Positions 45,401 to 57,200 of a DNA stretch of 64,000 nucleotides are shown here, piece by piece. The DNA lies in the NCBI RefSeq assembly GCF_014356525.2, contig NC_052506.1, positions 20,239,916 through 20,303,915 on the forward strand. The letters run 5' to 3'. The stretch comes from Nilaparvata lugens. Its lineage: Eukaryota > Arthropoda > Insecta > Hemiptera > Delphacidae. How positions within the stretch are numbered: position 1 is the stretch's first letter; each line of letters starts with the position of its first letter. Position numbers and translations under genes: made by a program. The notes below the pieces were generated by a model. That model was given only the letters and a program-made list of their open reading frames with translations. It was not told the DNA's origin and searched no databases.

Positions 45401-48400
45401 TGAGCCGGCCGTGCTGTATCTACAACTGCGGGCCGGCACTAAGCAGACCTCTGCTAAACCTGTTGTGAGTCTCTTTTTACAGCAATTTATTTATTGAACA
45501 ATTTTTGATACTGAGTAATAAAAGGAAGTAGCTTTGCAACTTCAGTCTGCACCAGTCATGGGTTCCATTACCAAAATTCTATCATTTTAAATCTTGTATT
45601 CAAAATTTCTGCCATATAAAATTTGAATTCATTGTTGTAGAATATAAAAAATACAGTTGAACAACTATTATATAATTATCATAACCATATAATAACAATA
45701 ACCATATAAACTATTATATTTAGTGATAATAATGTGGAATATTTCTTCTATGTTTCGTTTTGAAGCATCTAAATTTAAAAATCTACTTTGTGAAAATAAT
45801 TAAGGACTGAACATTTTCTGAAATGAACAACAACAAGACTATGTATGTGTATCCTTATGTAAATTTGGGAGAGGAATAGCACAAGGTTACCTTATTTTTC
45901 TTCTCCCTATCATTTTAATGATGTACTTATTGTATGAATCAATAAAGAATAAATAATTTATTCAGACGAAACTCTGAATAAGCTCAACATAATCCTCTAC
46001 ATAACGAATTTTGCCACATCACATTTTTACTGGGTTTTTATAATTCTATGTAACGATTTCTGAAAACTTCATAAGTATAATCACCTCCAATACAAAGAGG
46101 TTCAATATTGTATTCAAACTGCTCCTAAATATATAAGGTCGTCACACACCCATCAGCTAAGTGTAGCTAGGAATATGTCTTCGGAAGACGTAGCCGTCCT
46201 ATCTCCCACTGTTGAAAGCTGCACTACGCTAGTGTGCTCGGGTCACATCGCTTAGTGTAGATTGGGAGATAGGAACTATCTCCCAATGTTGAAAGCTGCA
46301 CTACGCAGGTGTGAACGGGACCGATTGGGAGATAGGAACGGGACAAGCAATTTTTAGATTTTTTAAATTTTTACAAAATGGGCCATTTCTCCTGAATGCA
46401 TGAGTGTATTTTCAATTTTAACGTATGCCTGAGTTTGCCTCTTCAAGATCTATCATTTTTTCAACCAAATCCGTTCTGAGTACTTAAAAATTCATTATAT
46501 ATCTTCCGAAGACTTATTCCAAGCTTCAAGTAGCTTAGCATAGAAAAATGGTTATTGTTTCAGGTCTTGGTTTATTGGTCTTGTTTTTGCTGCCCTGATA
46601 GTATTTTCAGTTGGTTTTCATTCAACAAGACCTAAAAAGTTTAGGACCCCAAAAGTCAATAAAAAGCTTTTTCGACACTTATTCTGGTATTTAGGGCCTT
46701 ACATCTTCAACAAAGTACCATAATATGACCTAAGAACATGTTCTTATCCCACTCTTTTCCGCAAGGGAACTAATAGACGACACTTGGTTTTTAAGAAATA
46801 TATTAAGATAAGAGAATGGTAATAGATGTGTGTTTTTGTTTTTATTATTTTTATTTCAAATAAATTAATTGTGTTGCGCTGCAGGCAGTATCGATGTTAT
46901 GAGTACAGTTATGCGGACTATTTTGTGTTAATTTTCAAAATACTATAGTTTAATTACACACTGGCCACGCTTACTTAATGTGATTTGATGCGAAGAATTT
47001 TCAAAAAGTGTTGTGAAATTTCTTTGTTTTTTATAGTGGAAATAGATTAATTATTCACAAAAATATTATTGATCTTTATTTTTATAGTTCATATTATCTT
47101 TACAGGTTGTGAAGAAAGTTGAAGACGCGGAGAAAAATCCAAAGGCAATCGACCGATGGATACGGGATATCAGTGAATTGCACAAGAGTAAACCAGCACC
47201 CAACGTTCATTACACAAAGTAAGTGCATTTTTATGAAATTTCACAGTTTTTCATGTATTATTTTATATGAAAATGTGATGTTATATTCATAACATACTGT
47301 AGCTCTATAATATTATAAGGATGAATTTGAAAGTTCATATTAAATTTGTAAACCTAGGCCCGATTGCACAGAAGCCGGTTAAATTTTAACCGTGATTTAT
47401 TTATCTATTTATTATTCTAATTTTTACAAGAAAGCACTGAATGGGAGAGAAAAACCAAGGATACTCCTTGTACTATTTCATTCCCAAATTTAGATAATAT
47501 TATTTTAAAAGTCCGAAATGAGGTTATGATTCCAACTTTCCTGAAATTTAGTCCTTTTTCACTGAAAAACAACAGAAACTAAGAATTTTGATGGTCGAGA
47601 AACTGGATAGAAAACAAAAATATTACATTCAAATCACTAATAATTGAAACATTTTCACGTAATTTTGATTGGTCTCAAGGTTTTTTTAATCTCACCTTTT
47701 TGATAAGACGGTTTCTCTAATTGGTTCTCGTAAAATTAATCATGATTAAAATTCAGCCGGCTTTTGTGCAACCGGAACTTAGTTGTGCTATTTACTCGTG
47801 AAACTAAAAAATTGAACTAAAAATAAAATTTTGTGAACATGGGAATTTACGTATCTCAGTTCTCAAGTTCATCCCTCCTTCTCCTCCTATACTCTGTTCA
47901 TTTCCATTGATGTAGAAATTACAATACTTGAGAGAGGAGCAACAAGCTTTTAAGAAAGAGCATTTTCTCTTCTTGACTAGATTTAAAAAAAGTTCAAAAT
48001 TCATTTGAATGAGTATTCCATCTATGAACGTCCATGCTTCATACATCTGGTATGCTGTTATAGTGAGGTCCACGTTATAATGGCAGTATTTTATTAACTT
48101 TCGTGTTGCTATCCTTGTCTATCATTCGACAAAACACATACCACTATCGTTTTATAGCTCCACAACGTTGCCAAATCCGTTTTTAACAATGTGTAAATAT
48201 AATTAATCAAGGCAGACAAACGACAACGCTGTTCTCCTATCTTTATCTACGTGGACCTCACCATAGTATCCGTGTTTTTCGTCCCTCTTAGATGCAAGAT
48301 TCAGTAAAGTGTCAATAACGAATTATTATAATATACTGAAAATCAAACAATTGAAAAATAGTTGATTTAGAAAATAATTGGCATTTTTTTGTTTTCAGGC

Positions 48401-49625
48401 CTATGCCAGATGTGGATAACTTAATGCAAGAATGGCCCGCAGACTTCGAGGAGCGTCTTAATCAAATTGGGCTGCCAATCGGAGATCTGGACTGCGATCT
48501 GTTAACTTATATCGATATAGTTTGCTGTAAGTTGAAGACATAATTTCAAACTTATGATCGTTTAAACAAAGATTATTAATTTTTGGGAAAATCAAGTTTG
48601 TGTCGCTTCCGTTCGGAAGATATTGCATCAAATCAGCAATGCTGATATAATAACAATAATTGAACAAAACATAACCTCAATCAAGTGCTGTTATTAACCT
48701 ACTAGCCGTCAAGCTCGCTTCGCTCGCCATATCCGTCTAGCCAGGGGGGCTCCGCCCCTTGGACCCCCGACTGGATCGTCCAAGGATGAGATCAGCAGGC
48801 TCGCTTCGCTCGCCTGCATTTTTCATTTGAGCATTTTTATCATATGTTAGGACAATCCAGTCGGTGGTCCAGACTAAACTTCTGGCTAAACGGATATGGC
48901 GAGCGAAGCGAACCTGACGGCTAGAAATATAATATTCCCAGGATTGAAGTAGCAGTGCCCAATCAATTTTTCCGCGATAAATGCATTTAAATCTTCAACT
49001 TGGTGCCAACCTAACAAAGTCAACTCAACTTAATGCCAACCTGACAAAATTATTAATTTAGTTGCCAGTTAACAACTGTTTCGAAGAGGTACTCTATCTA
49101 GATTATAGTTCTATAGTAACATATGATATGGAAATTTCAATTATAATTAAGAGATTGGGAGAAGAAGAATATACATGCTAAAAGACGAACTTTAAACCCT
49201 TAAAAAAAACCCTTAGAGTTAAAATATTGCCAAAAGATTTCTTAGTGCGCCTCTAAAGGGCCAACTGAACATACCAAATTTGAACGTTTTTGGTCCGGTA
49301 GATTTTCAGTTATGCGAGTGAGTGAGTGAGTGAGTGAGTGAGTGAGTGCCATTTCGCTTTTATATATATATAGATACCGGAAACGTTAGATATTCTTCAA
49401 TACCACCACAATTTATCCCTCTGCATACACACTGGCCAAGATTTTATGTAAGCATTATTCTCAGCAAAAATTTCTTTACTGTAATCTATAATAAAGATCC
49501 TGAACTTCTCTGTTTCAGGTCTCTTGGATATTCCGAGATATGAATCGAGAATTGAATCATTGCATGTTCTCTTTACTCTGTATTCAGCAATAAAAAATTC
49601 GCAATACGATGGTGCCCACCATTGA
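42401..49625 (+). CDS. IFT46: Intraflagellar transport protein 46, 7 coding exons, 314 aa
   Basis: Coding exons: 42401-42532, 43148-43305, 43700-43774, 45233-45464, 47106-47218, 48399-48526, 49519-49625. All phases agree. IFT46 is a core subunit of IFT-B, which carries cargo into cilia and flagella, including outer dynein arms. The N-terminal third is acidic, with a run of 8 Asp and then DDDD after one Glu. The conserved core begins TYDPREYEHLAVSAD, continues KPFVPDFIPAVGDIDAF and VLDEP, then EDAEKNPKAIDRWI, MPDVDNLMQEWP and LLDIPRYESRIESLHVLF near the C-terminus. The start is the ATG 3 bases after a splice acceptor (42397), so a non-coding first exon lies upstream. The exon 2 acceptor (GATTGAAG) is weak but fits frame and phase. 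Human IFT46 is 304 aa. Confidence 0.95.
44215..44310 (+). pseudogene. Decayed duplicate of the start of IFT46 exon 4
   Basis: CCCTGACAGCTACACACCAC at 44239-44258 and AGCTGAAGCC then TTTTGTGCAAGACTTC match the real exon 4 boundary and coding sequence at 45223-45290. Using the same acceptor and phase, the copy runs into TGA after 10 codons. It is a dead duplicate inside intron 3. Confidence 0.75.
44503..44856. mobile_element. MITE, TATAGTGAGGTCCACG family, copy 1
   Basis: TATAGTGAGGTCCACGTTAT at the left and ATAACGTGGACCTCACTATA at the right form a perfect 20-bp inverted end. TCCACGTTATAATGGCAG is shared with copies at 48059-48266 and 54211-54442. It is in intron 3 of IFT46. Confidence 0.82.
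44866..44945 (+). repeat. Second, smaller decayed copy of the IFT46 exon 4 acceptor region
   Basis: ATTGATATTCAATTTGCACTTCC then CCCCTATAGCT resembles 45196-45236 (ATTGATATTGAATCTGAATTCC and CCCCGACAGCT). It is followed by CCAATTCCAGAACCATGAG, which also occurs just after the first decayed copy (44478-44500). Confidence 0.55.
44946..45190. mobile_element. Palindromic repeat beside IFT46 exon 4
   Basis: The words ATTAGCCGAAAAAC, GTGCAAG, GCTCACACTGAACGCAACAA and the inverse ATATACGCATTCAATTTGAT relate it to 3477-3680. It ends about 40 bases before the exon 4 acceptor. Confidence 0.45.
46135..46345. repeat. Local inverted and direct repeats in IFT46 intron 4
   Basis: GTTGAAAGCTGCACTACGC occurs twice and GATTGGGAGATAGGAAC twice, with an inverse CCTATCTCCCA. 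It is probably a decayed palindromic element. Confidence 0.5.
47357..47780. mobile_element. Palindromic MITE, GGTTGCAC family, copy 3 (long form)
   Basis: GGCCCGATTGCACAGAAGCC and GGCTTTTGTGCAACCGG bound about 420 bp, with ATTAATCATGATTAAAATT inside the right arm. It is longer than the other copies because of internal unrelated sequence. It is in intron 5 of IFT46. Confidence 0.65.
48059..48266. mobile_element. MITE, TATAGTGAGGTCCACG family, copy 2
   Basis: TATAGTGAGGTCCACGTTAT opens it and CTACGTGGACCTCACCATA closes it. The right end has diverged. Confidence 0.75.
48702..49374. mobile_element. Non-autonomous repeat with GCTCGCTTCGCTCGCC head, copy 2
   Basis: Nearly identical to 34112-34768, with a longer GTGA run at 49316-49348 and the same TTTTATATATATATAGAT tail. 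It is in the last intron of IFT46, about 145 bp before the terminal exon. Confidence 0.75.
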
Positions 49626-49635
49626 ACTTGATGTT

Positions 49636-49641
49636 AATAAA
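49636..49641 (+). terminator. IFT46 polyadenylation signal
   Basis: AATAAA starts 10 bases after the IFT46 stop codon. This suggests a very short 3' UTR. Confidence 0.6.
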
Positions 49642-51267
49642 ATATTGAAAAACACTGTTTAGTTTTTCTTTTATTTTCATTATCAACCCGAAGGAATAAT
49701 TCGCGAAATATGAAATATTAAAACTAGAATATTATATTATGCATTAATTCTGATTTGGGAATGCCATTAAACTCTTGGTTGATTTGAAAAATTAATTTGC
49801 TGTGGTCAACATATATTTGAAAAATATACAGAAGGTATGTGATTCATTACATATCCGTCAATCACTAAAATGGTCTGAAAAGTTTGAAGTAAAATAAATA
49901 AATGTTTATCAATTATCTCTATTGCCAAGAAAAACAAATTCAAAATGAAATCGTCGAATTACACCAAATTATACTTCAAGAAAATTACAGGACTACTATC
50001 ATAGCCACCTCTAATACAGATATGTATTCTAATACATGTATTATTCTAATGTATGTATTAGAGGTGGCTATGCTACTATCCATTCAGCAGCATCGAGAGA
50101 GTGTCTGTTTACGTTGGATTTCAATTCTAGATAATCTTTTTTTGTTAGGGCTACTCTTTAATAAAAATAAAAACCTTGGTAACCTTTTTTAAAAAATTTA
50201 TGTAAACATGTTTTGGTCACAACATGTTTTGGCTATGATGCCATTATCAAATCTAAAGCTAGGTTTGCACCAAAGTTATTAAAAAGATATTAATAACTTA
50301 ATCCTTATAGATTCTATTAGATTGAATATAGCTTATCATACACATGATGAACATGTGTTTGTCAAGTTATATGCAATCTAATAGAATCTAAGAGGATTAA
50401 GTTATAAACAAAATGTTATTAACTTTGGTGTAAACCCAGCTTAATAATAAAGTTAATGACATCATAGCCGAAACATGTAAGAAAACAATATAAAAAAAGG
50501 GTAGCCTACTGAGATTTTTATTTCTATTAATTCTAGATAAATGTGTACTATCCATTTAAGAAAATATTTTGTGATATTATAAATTAAAATGATACTGAAG
50601 CAGAATAAATTATAGTTTTACTAGCTCTCCAGCAAAGATTATTTTTTCTGTATATTACGTTACCGTTATACAAAAGTCCATAAAATAGAAAAATACAAAA
50701 GTTTTATATAAAAGAGAAAAATACAAATTGATTCGCAGAGCAATACAGTATTTTAATAAAAGTTGTTATATTTGATATAAATTTATATTGGTGCTGCATG
50801 TACCTAGAGATAGGCCTAAGGAAGTAATAGTTATTTGTATATCTTGACTGTAAAATACAGCTTTTTTTCCCTGAGGGGGATGTTTGATCGGCTTCGCCTC
50901 GGGCAACAATTTTCCCGAGGGGAGAAAAAGCATTTTCACTTGTGTGTAAAACAACATTTTTTCTTCGCCTACATTTTTTATAAAAACTGCAAATAAATAG
51001 ATTTCAGTTTATATCCTTCTCGTGTCGCATCTACCTCAACATTGGTTTCTAAATAATTTTGAACCACTTTGCACTTTGTGTCAAATTATGTCAGCTGAAT
51101 AGGAAAATACAAATTACTGAATCACTATGTCTGTCATATGTGTCCAAAATATGTGCTCAATTAATTGGTTATTATTTGAAAATGGTGTGTTGTGACTTTT
51201 AATTTTTTTAATTTGGAATACTTGCAAAAGTGATTTATTGATTGAAATTTGTAGATTTTTGTTTTAG
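49642..51267. other. Spacer between IFT46 and the next gene
   Basis: No coding exon is recognised. An inverted pair (ATAGCCACCTCTAATACA and TGTATTAGAGGTGGCTAT) lies at about 50000-50075. A MITE is at 50254-50443. Non-coding first exons and the promoter of the next gene should lie here. Confidence 0.4.
50254..50443. mobile_element. Short palindromic MITE, TAAAGCTGCGTTTACACC family, copy 2
   Basis: TAAAGCTAGGTTTGCACCAA and TTGGTGTAAACCCAGCTTA ends, with the same middle as 35476-35657. Confidence 0.78.
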
Positions 51268-54200
51268 ATTTCAAGAAACAGAGAAATTATAAAATAAACA
51301 TTCAAATGTCTGGAGAATTAAAAGAACAGCGTTCTGTAAGTATTCTTTCAATTTTCATAATATTTAGCTCTCTGTAACGATTAATTTTTTGTCAAGCTTT
51401 TATTACGGTAATAGTTTTACAATTTTATCAATGGTTTTTTAAAACCATATATCGTAAATATTGTTATATTTGATATAAATTTATATTGATGGTTTATGCT
51501 AATAAAAATATTATAAGTGAAATATGTGATAATAAAAAGTATATAAGCCTATATCTTCTTGGAGTTGCATCTACTTTAACTTTAAATTCTACATTTTTAA
51601 CCACTTTGTTTTAAATACAGTCTGTAACAATGCAAAACCACTTTTAAAATATATTATTATTTAGGGTGTTACAGATCGTAGTCTTCTCTACTATTACTCA
51701 GTTAATATGGACAGATGTAGGCCTATGTTTTGATATTAATAATTTTGTATTGCTAGTGATAAATAATAATACTGTACCTATATTTGTTTTAGTTTAAACG
51801 CTCTTAGGTACTAGTATTGAATCGTGCCGTATCACTGGAAGTATGATGGTTTTTAAAAACTACCGTATGGTTATAATCAAAGCTATATTAAAAGAGCAAA
51901 TACATAATCTTCAATGTTTGTTTTCATTACGAACTGCTTGTTAATAATTAGTTTTGATCAATTAAATTTCGACATAGCAATCTGATAAAAGCTACCTTTT
52001 AGCTTCAACCCCCCTTTTGTGGAGCGCTTTCTGATATTTAGACCTATAGCTAAAGTAATGAGATAAAACCAATTGATTATGTTCTATTCTAGTCTAATCA
52101 ACTTATTTAATTCCAGAATCGGTTCATTCCACTCAACAACCTTCATCCAATCCTCAAAGATCTTTATTCAAGTTCTAGTCATTCATCTGAGTTTGACATC
52201 ACAAGCGGTTATTTGAATAATGAACCAGGCACTGAAGAAGCAATTGGGTTTGAAGAAGAAGAGCTCCAGCAAGTGGATTACGTTGAAGGTCGTCATTTTC
52301 CAAGATATTACAATAAACGCAGAAGGAAGAATCTGAATGTGACTGCCAATAAGCTGGTAGAGGAAGTGATCAGGCTTGCAGTTGAAAGGTTGAATACGGA
52401 TGCCGCTAACAGCGAGGTGGAGGAGTATTTCGATGCGGAAGAAAGTACAGGACAGGATGCGCCTGGTAACCCGCAGGTCAATTTCAATCTGCGACCTAGT
52501 GTGGAAGTAGTGAGCATTTCCTCGCAGACTGACCTCATTGTAGATCCCAATGAAGATTTGGAGGTCATCGATGCCGATGACAATCATTCTTCTTCCAACG
52601 AGGAATCAAGCCAACAAGGAGGTAAGATCATTGTCAAACATAGTTCAGATGCCGAATCCTTTTCTCCTCAGAGGACTGCAGACTGCATTTACGCACAGAT
52701 ATAAGCTTAGAAATACAATTTATTTTCCACTCATGGGACTGTCTGTTTGAGTCGAGTTCCCAGCTATGTTGGGGCGTTTATGGACTCAGGCCCAGCTGCA
52801 CAAAAGCCGGTTAACTTTTAATCGTGTTTGTATCCATAAGAATCAATCAGAGAAGGTTTTTTGAAAATGAGGCTCCTTTTATTGGCTCTCATGAAATTAA
52901 TCATGATTGAAATTTAACCGGCTTCTGTACATCACAAATGTCTAATTATATAATATTATTAATTATGATAATATTAATCATTCATATAAAAAGCTACTAA
53001 TCATCATTTCAATGATTAAATAGCTGCTTATGAAAATTAGAATAAATTTAAGCAAAGAAATTCATATATCAATTCAAATACAGACAAAAATGAAAATCAC
53101 ATAATCTGAAAATAGATGAAATTTAAAGCTACCGGTATATAATTCTACTATATGTGGATATTAACTTGCATCTTTAATAAAATATTGAAACCTGAAGAAA
53201 TTCATATATCAATTCAAATACAGTCAAAAATTAAAATAACATAATCTGAAAATAGATGAAACTTGAAGCTACCGGTATACAATTCTACTATATGTGGATA
53301 AAAACTTGCATCTTTAATAACATATTGAAACCTAAGTTTATTCTTATATTTCTGCATTTTTCAAATTTTCTTTTTAGGAACTGGAGATACGATTAGAAAT
53401 GAGAAATATTGCAGAGTTACAACTCAGTGTGAACGATGTGAGGTCTACATGTTGAACTGTTACAAGTTCCAATGCAAATGCGAGAACCTGACGATTTACT
53501 CAGAAACATTGGAGAAAAAAGTTGAAGAATATGTTAATGTAAGTACTACAGAATTTTTTCATCTCATTATGAATTGATAAATCAGTGGAGTTCCATAAGA
53601 TGTTATTCATATTACTTTTCGATCTTGTTATATCATTGGTCAGTGATTTTTTTGCTGAGAATGATGTCCAAATGAGCTGTAGGCTTTTGCTTAAGTATTG
53701 AGACGGATGATGATGAGAGATGAGTGGACCTGCAGCTTCAAGTATGTCCCGAACCACCGGCAAGCGATTTTTAAACTCATAAATGGTGTGTAGAGTGGTC
53801 ACCCTTACAAAGGGACTAGCAGGCGTATTTAGCTTAAACTATCAATATCTTAAACAGCGCGACCACGAAACCAAATCGCTTCCCTAAATTACCTAGATCA
53901 CTTTGATTTTGTACAAACTATGGAGCAATAATGTTTGAAAACTAAGATCAAGTTGTTATACCCAAGTCCTCTTTCTCTCACTGTAAATTCGACCAAATCA
54001 TGAAACACTTGTATGATTATTATGAATCTCTTGATTGATTATGAACTGTGATGAATTATCTTAATTGATTATGTTGTTATCTCAATTGAAGATTGACAAA
54101 TCTTTAAATTCAAAATGCAAACAAATTTTTGATTATTGTAACATCAAATTACATTCATTTGGGCATTCATTTTCGAAATAAAACTCATTGCATGAAAATC

Positions 54201-57200
54201 AAAGGTTATATATAGTAAGGTCCACGTTGATCCGCTGCCACATAATGGCAGTATTTGATTAACATTGGTGTTGCAATCCTTGTCTATCATTCGACAAAGT
54301 TGATAGCTCTATCATTTTCTAGCTCCACAACGTTACCAAATCCGTTTTTAACAATGTAGAAATATATTTAATTAAGGAGGACAATCGGCAACACTGTTCT
54401 CCTATCTTCATTCACTGCCATTATGACGTGGACCTCACTATATATAGTCACAGACAAAATAAGTGATAATTCAAGTATTAATTTACTTCCTCAATGCTAT
54501 AGTAGAGGGTATTCAAGTAGTAGGGTGTAGTTGGATTAATTGTATGGGAGTATACGTGTCTGAAAATGATTAACTTATTGTAAAATAATACATCTTGATT
54601 CAAATTAGAAAATTGTAAACTCATACAGTGAAATAGGCTTCAAAAAGGTCGTATTTTCAAAATTCCAATGTCTGTTGTTAGAATGATACTTAACTAAAAT
54701 AATTATACTCGTATATAAGCTATTTATTTCTCCATTACAAGTCATTACTCTCCATTTTAGCTCCTGAATAACTACAATACCAGACTGATGACATCTCGGC
54801 TACTAATAAAACAATCGAATGGGAAGCAGAATGAACTTATGATGAGATGCGATGAACTCCAAGAAAAGGTACTTATGAATTTCAATAGATCAAACCAATA
54901 GAACATTCCAGTAGGATAATACTGATATCATTGGGAGAAATAATCTGTTATACAAGAGGAAAATGGAACAATAAAACTTTTTAGTAGTGGAAAAATAATA
55001 CACAGACACAATCTTATTAAATGTAAGTAGCTAAGCACAATGTGTCTTCATGAAATTAGATTCAAAGAGGAAAGTCAGACATGATGTTTTTTCTATATTG
55101 CTTCTATAGATCTTATCTATTCAGATAAAAATTTGCCTTGACTAGTAAATATAGAAAACGAAAATTTATAAAATGTAGGATTATGATTTATTTAGTAATA
55201 TATTTACAAAAGCGACAATCTTAGTAATAATAATAATATAGTATAATATTTAGATATTTGAATATAAATTATTTCAAAACCTTTGAAATTTCATCAAATT
55301 GGCATATCATACGAATCAGCTTTAAACTTGGATTTACAACAAGAAACACTATTTAAGATTCGCCATCAATATTTTATAAAGTGTACTCGATTTAACAACT
55401 GTATTCACACAGAAAAATTCAACTCCTAGATGGGCTCACCATCTATCTCTAGATTGGATGCACGCATGAGGAATTACAACTATTGTTTTAGATAAAAATT
55501 CACTAGATTCGCCCTATCATATTTTTTATTCAAAATAGAAAATAAAAAATAGAACAAAATGACTCAATAATGAACTTGTTATGTAGGCTGAATGGGTTTT
55601 GACTGATGGGTTGGTTATTATTTCAGTGGAGAATTATCCAGACAGGAAACTATCGAGGCACGATACACTAAATCCTGAAAATATTCAACTTCACCTAATC
55701 ATGGATCGATGTAATAACGTAAAAAAACTGTGATATCAGCTTTCAAGCTGTTTGCAATTATTGAAAAAATATGAAAATTATCATTTAAGTATGAAATATT
55801 GAAAATCTATCAGTTTTGTGGCTCTCTGCAAATAATAAAGTGAATGTTTGATGGTGGATTGGTGAAGTTTTTGGGTGATTCTATGGTGTACATGTAATCT
55901 CAGTTAGTTCATCTTGAATTTTTTTTTGTATAAGAACTGATTTTATTGGAAAATAGAAACAGCTCATTGAATATATTGATAGTTCTATATAATACAACTA
56001 GTTATTTTTACTTCAACATTAGGTAGGTCTATTGCCCTCTACATACCTACACAAAACCAAAAACCGTCTCAGATCACAAAATCAATCAGGATAAATCAAT
56101 AGCCACTGATATTGATTGGTTAATCAATTATTTATACATGTTTTATATTGAACACTCACATACAATAGAGAAAAGATAGCATAAGAGGATATCCTATGGT
56201 ATAGGTCGTTAATGTTCCAAATTTCAAGCCGATTTTTATAAACTCAAGCTGATTACTGTCGACTACTGCCGATAATTAGTATTATTACTGTTTTTGCCGG
56301 GTGAGAGTGTATGAACGGCACAATATGAGAGACTAACAGCGTCACATAGCTTCACTAAAAAGAACTAGTGGCTTGAGTTAACATTGAAATTTGAACATAA
56401 ACGCCCTATAGGCCACCATGGGATATCCTCTCATGCTATCTTTACTCTATGGTACATAAGTACATATATTTCAGTGGATTTATTGTTCTTAGATAAGACT
56501 TCATCAAGCGTTGAAGGAAATAGAACACAGAAAAAAGAAAGAAATGAAAAAGAAGTACTATATCAATAAATTCAATAAAGACTTCTATGAACTGAAACAC
56601 AAAGTATCAATTGGAGAGTCAGAATTAGAAGTTGTTAAGGACATTGTCGACGATGATAAAATGAAAGATATTTTCGATAAGTACAAGCAGATTGATGGAA
56701 TAGATTGGGAACGATTGTCACCTGAAGAACTTGCTGCGGCTCTTGAGGATTTGGAATATTTGGAAATAACTGGAATCAAAAGTCCGAAAGTTGAAAGCTC
56801 TGCTCTCATTGGTGGCAAACTGTCGGAGCCTTCTGAATCAGCAATTTATGAAGCATTAAACGTCTACGAGGATCTTCTCAACGGAGTGTTGAGCAGAGAT
56901 GAAATGAATGAGACATTTGAAAAATATAAATCATTAGACAGTATAGACTGGTCAAATTTGTCCCCTGATAGGCTTCGGATGACCTTGAAAGACCTTCGTG
57001 ATTTGGAACTTACTGAGCGTATTCGTATCTTTAGTGGAAGTGAATCAGAGCAAGAAATTTATAGTGAAGACTATCAAGAGGTTGATGAGGGTATTATCAG
57101 CAAGGATGAATCAATTGGAGAAAAAACAAGAGCTTATTCATTTGAGCAAGGTCGTTCAGAAAAGTTGATAGCAGGTGGTAGTAAGGCGTTGGGAACAGAA

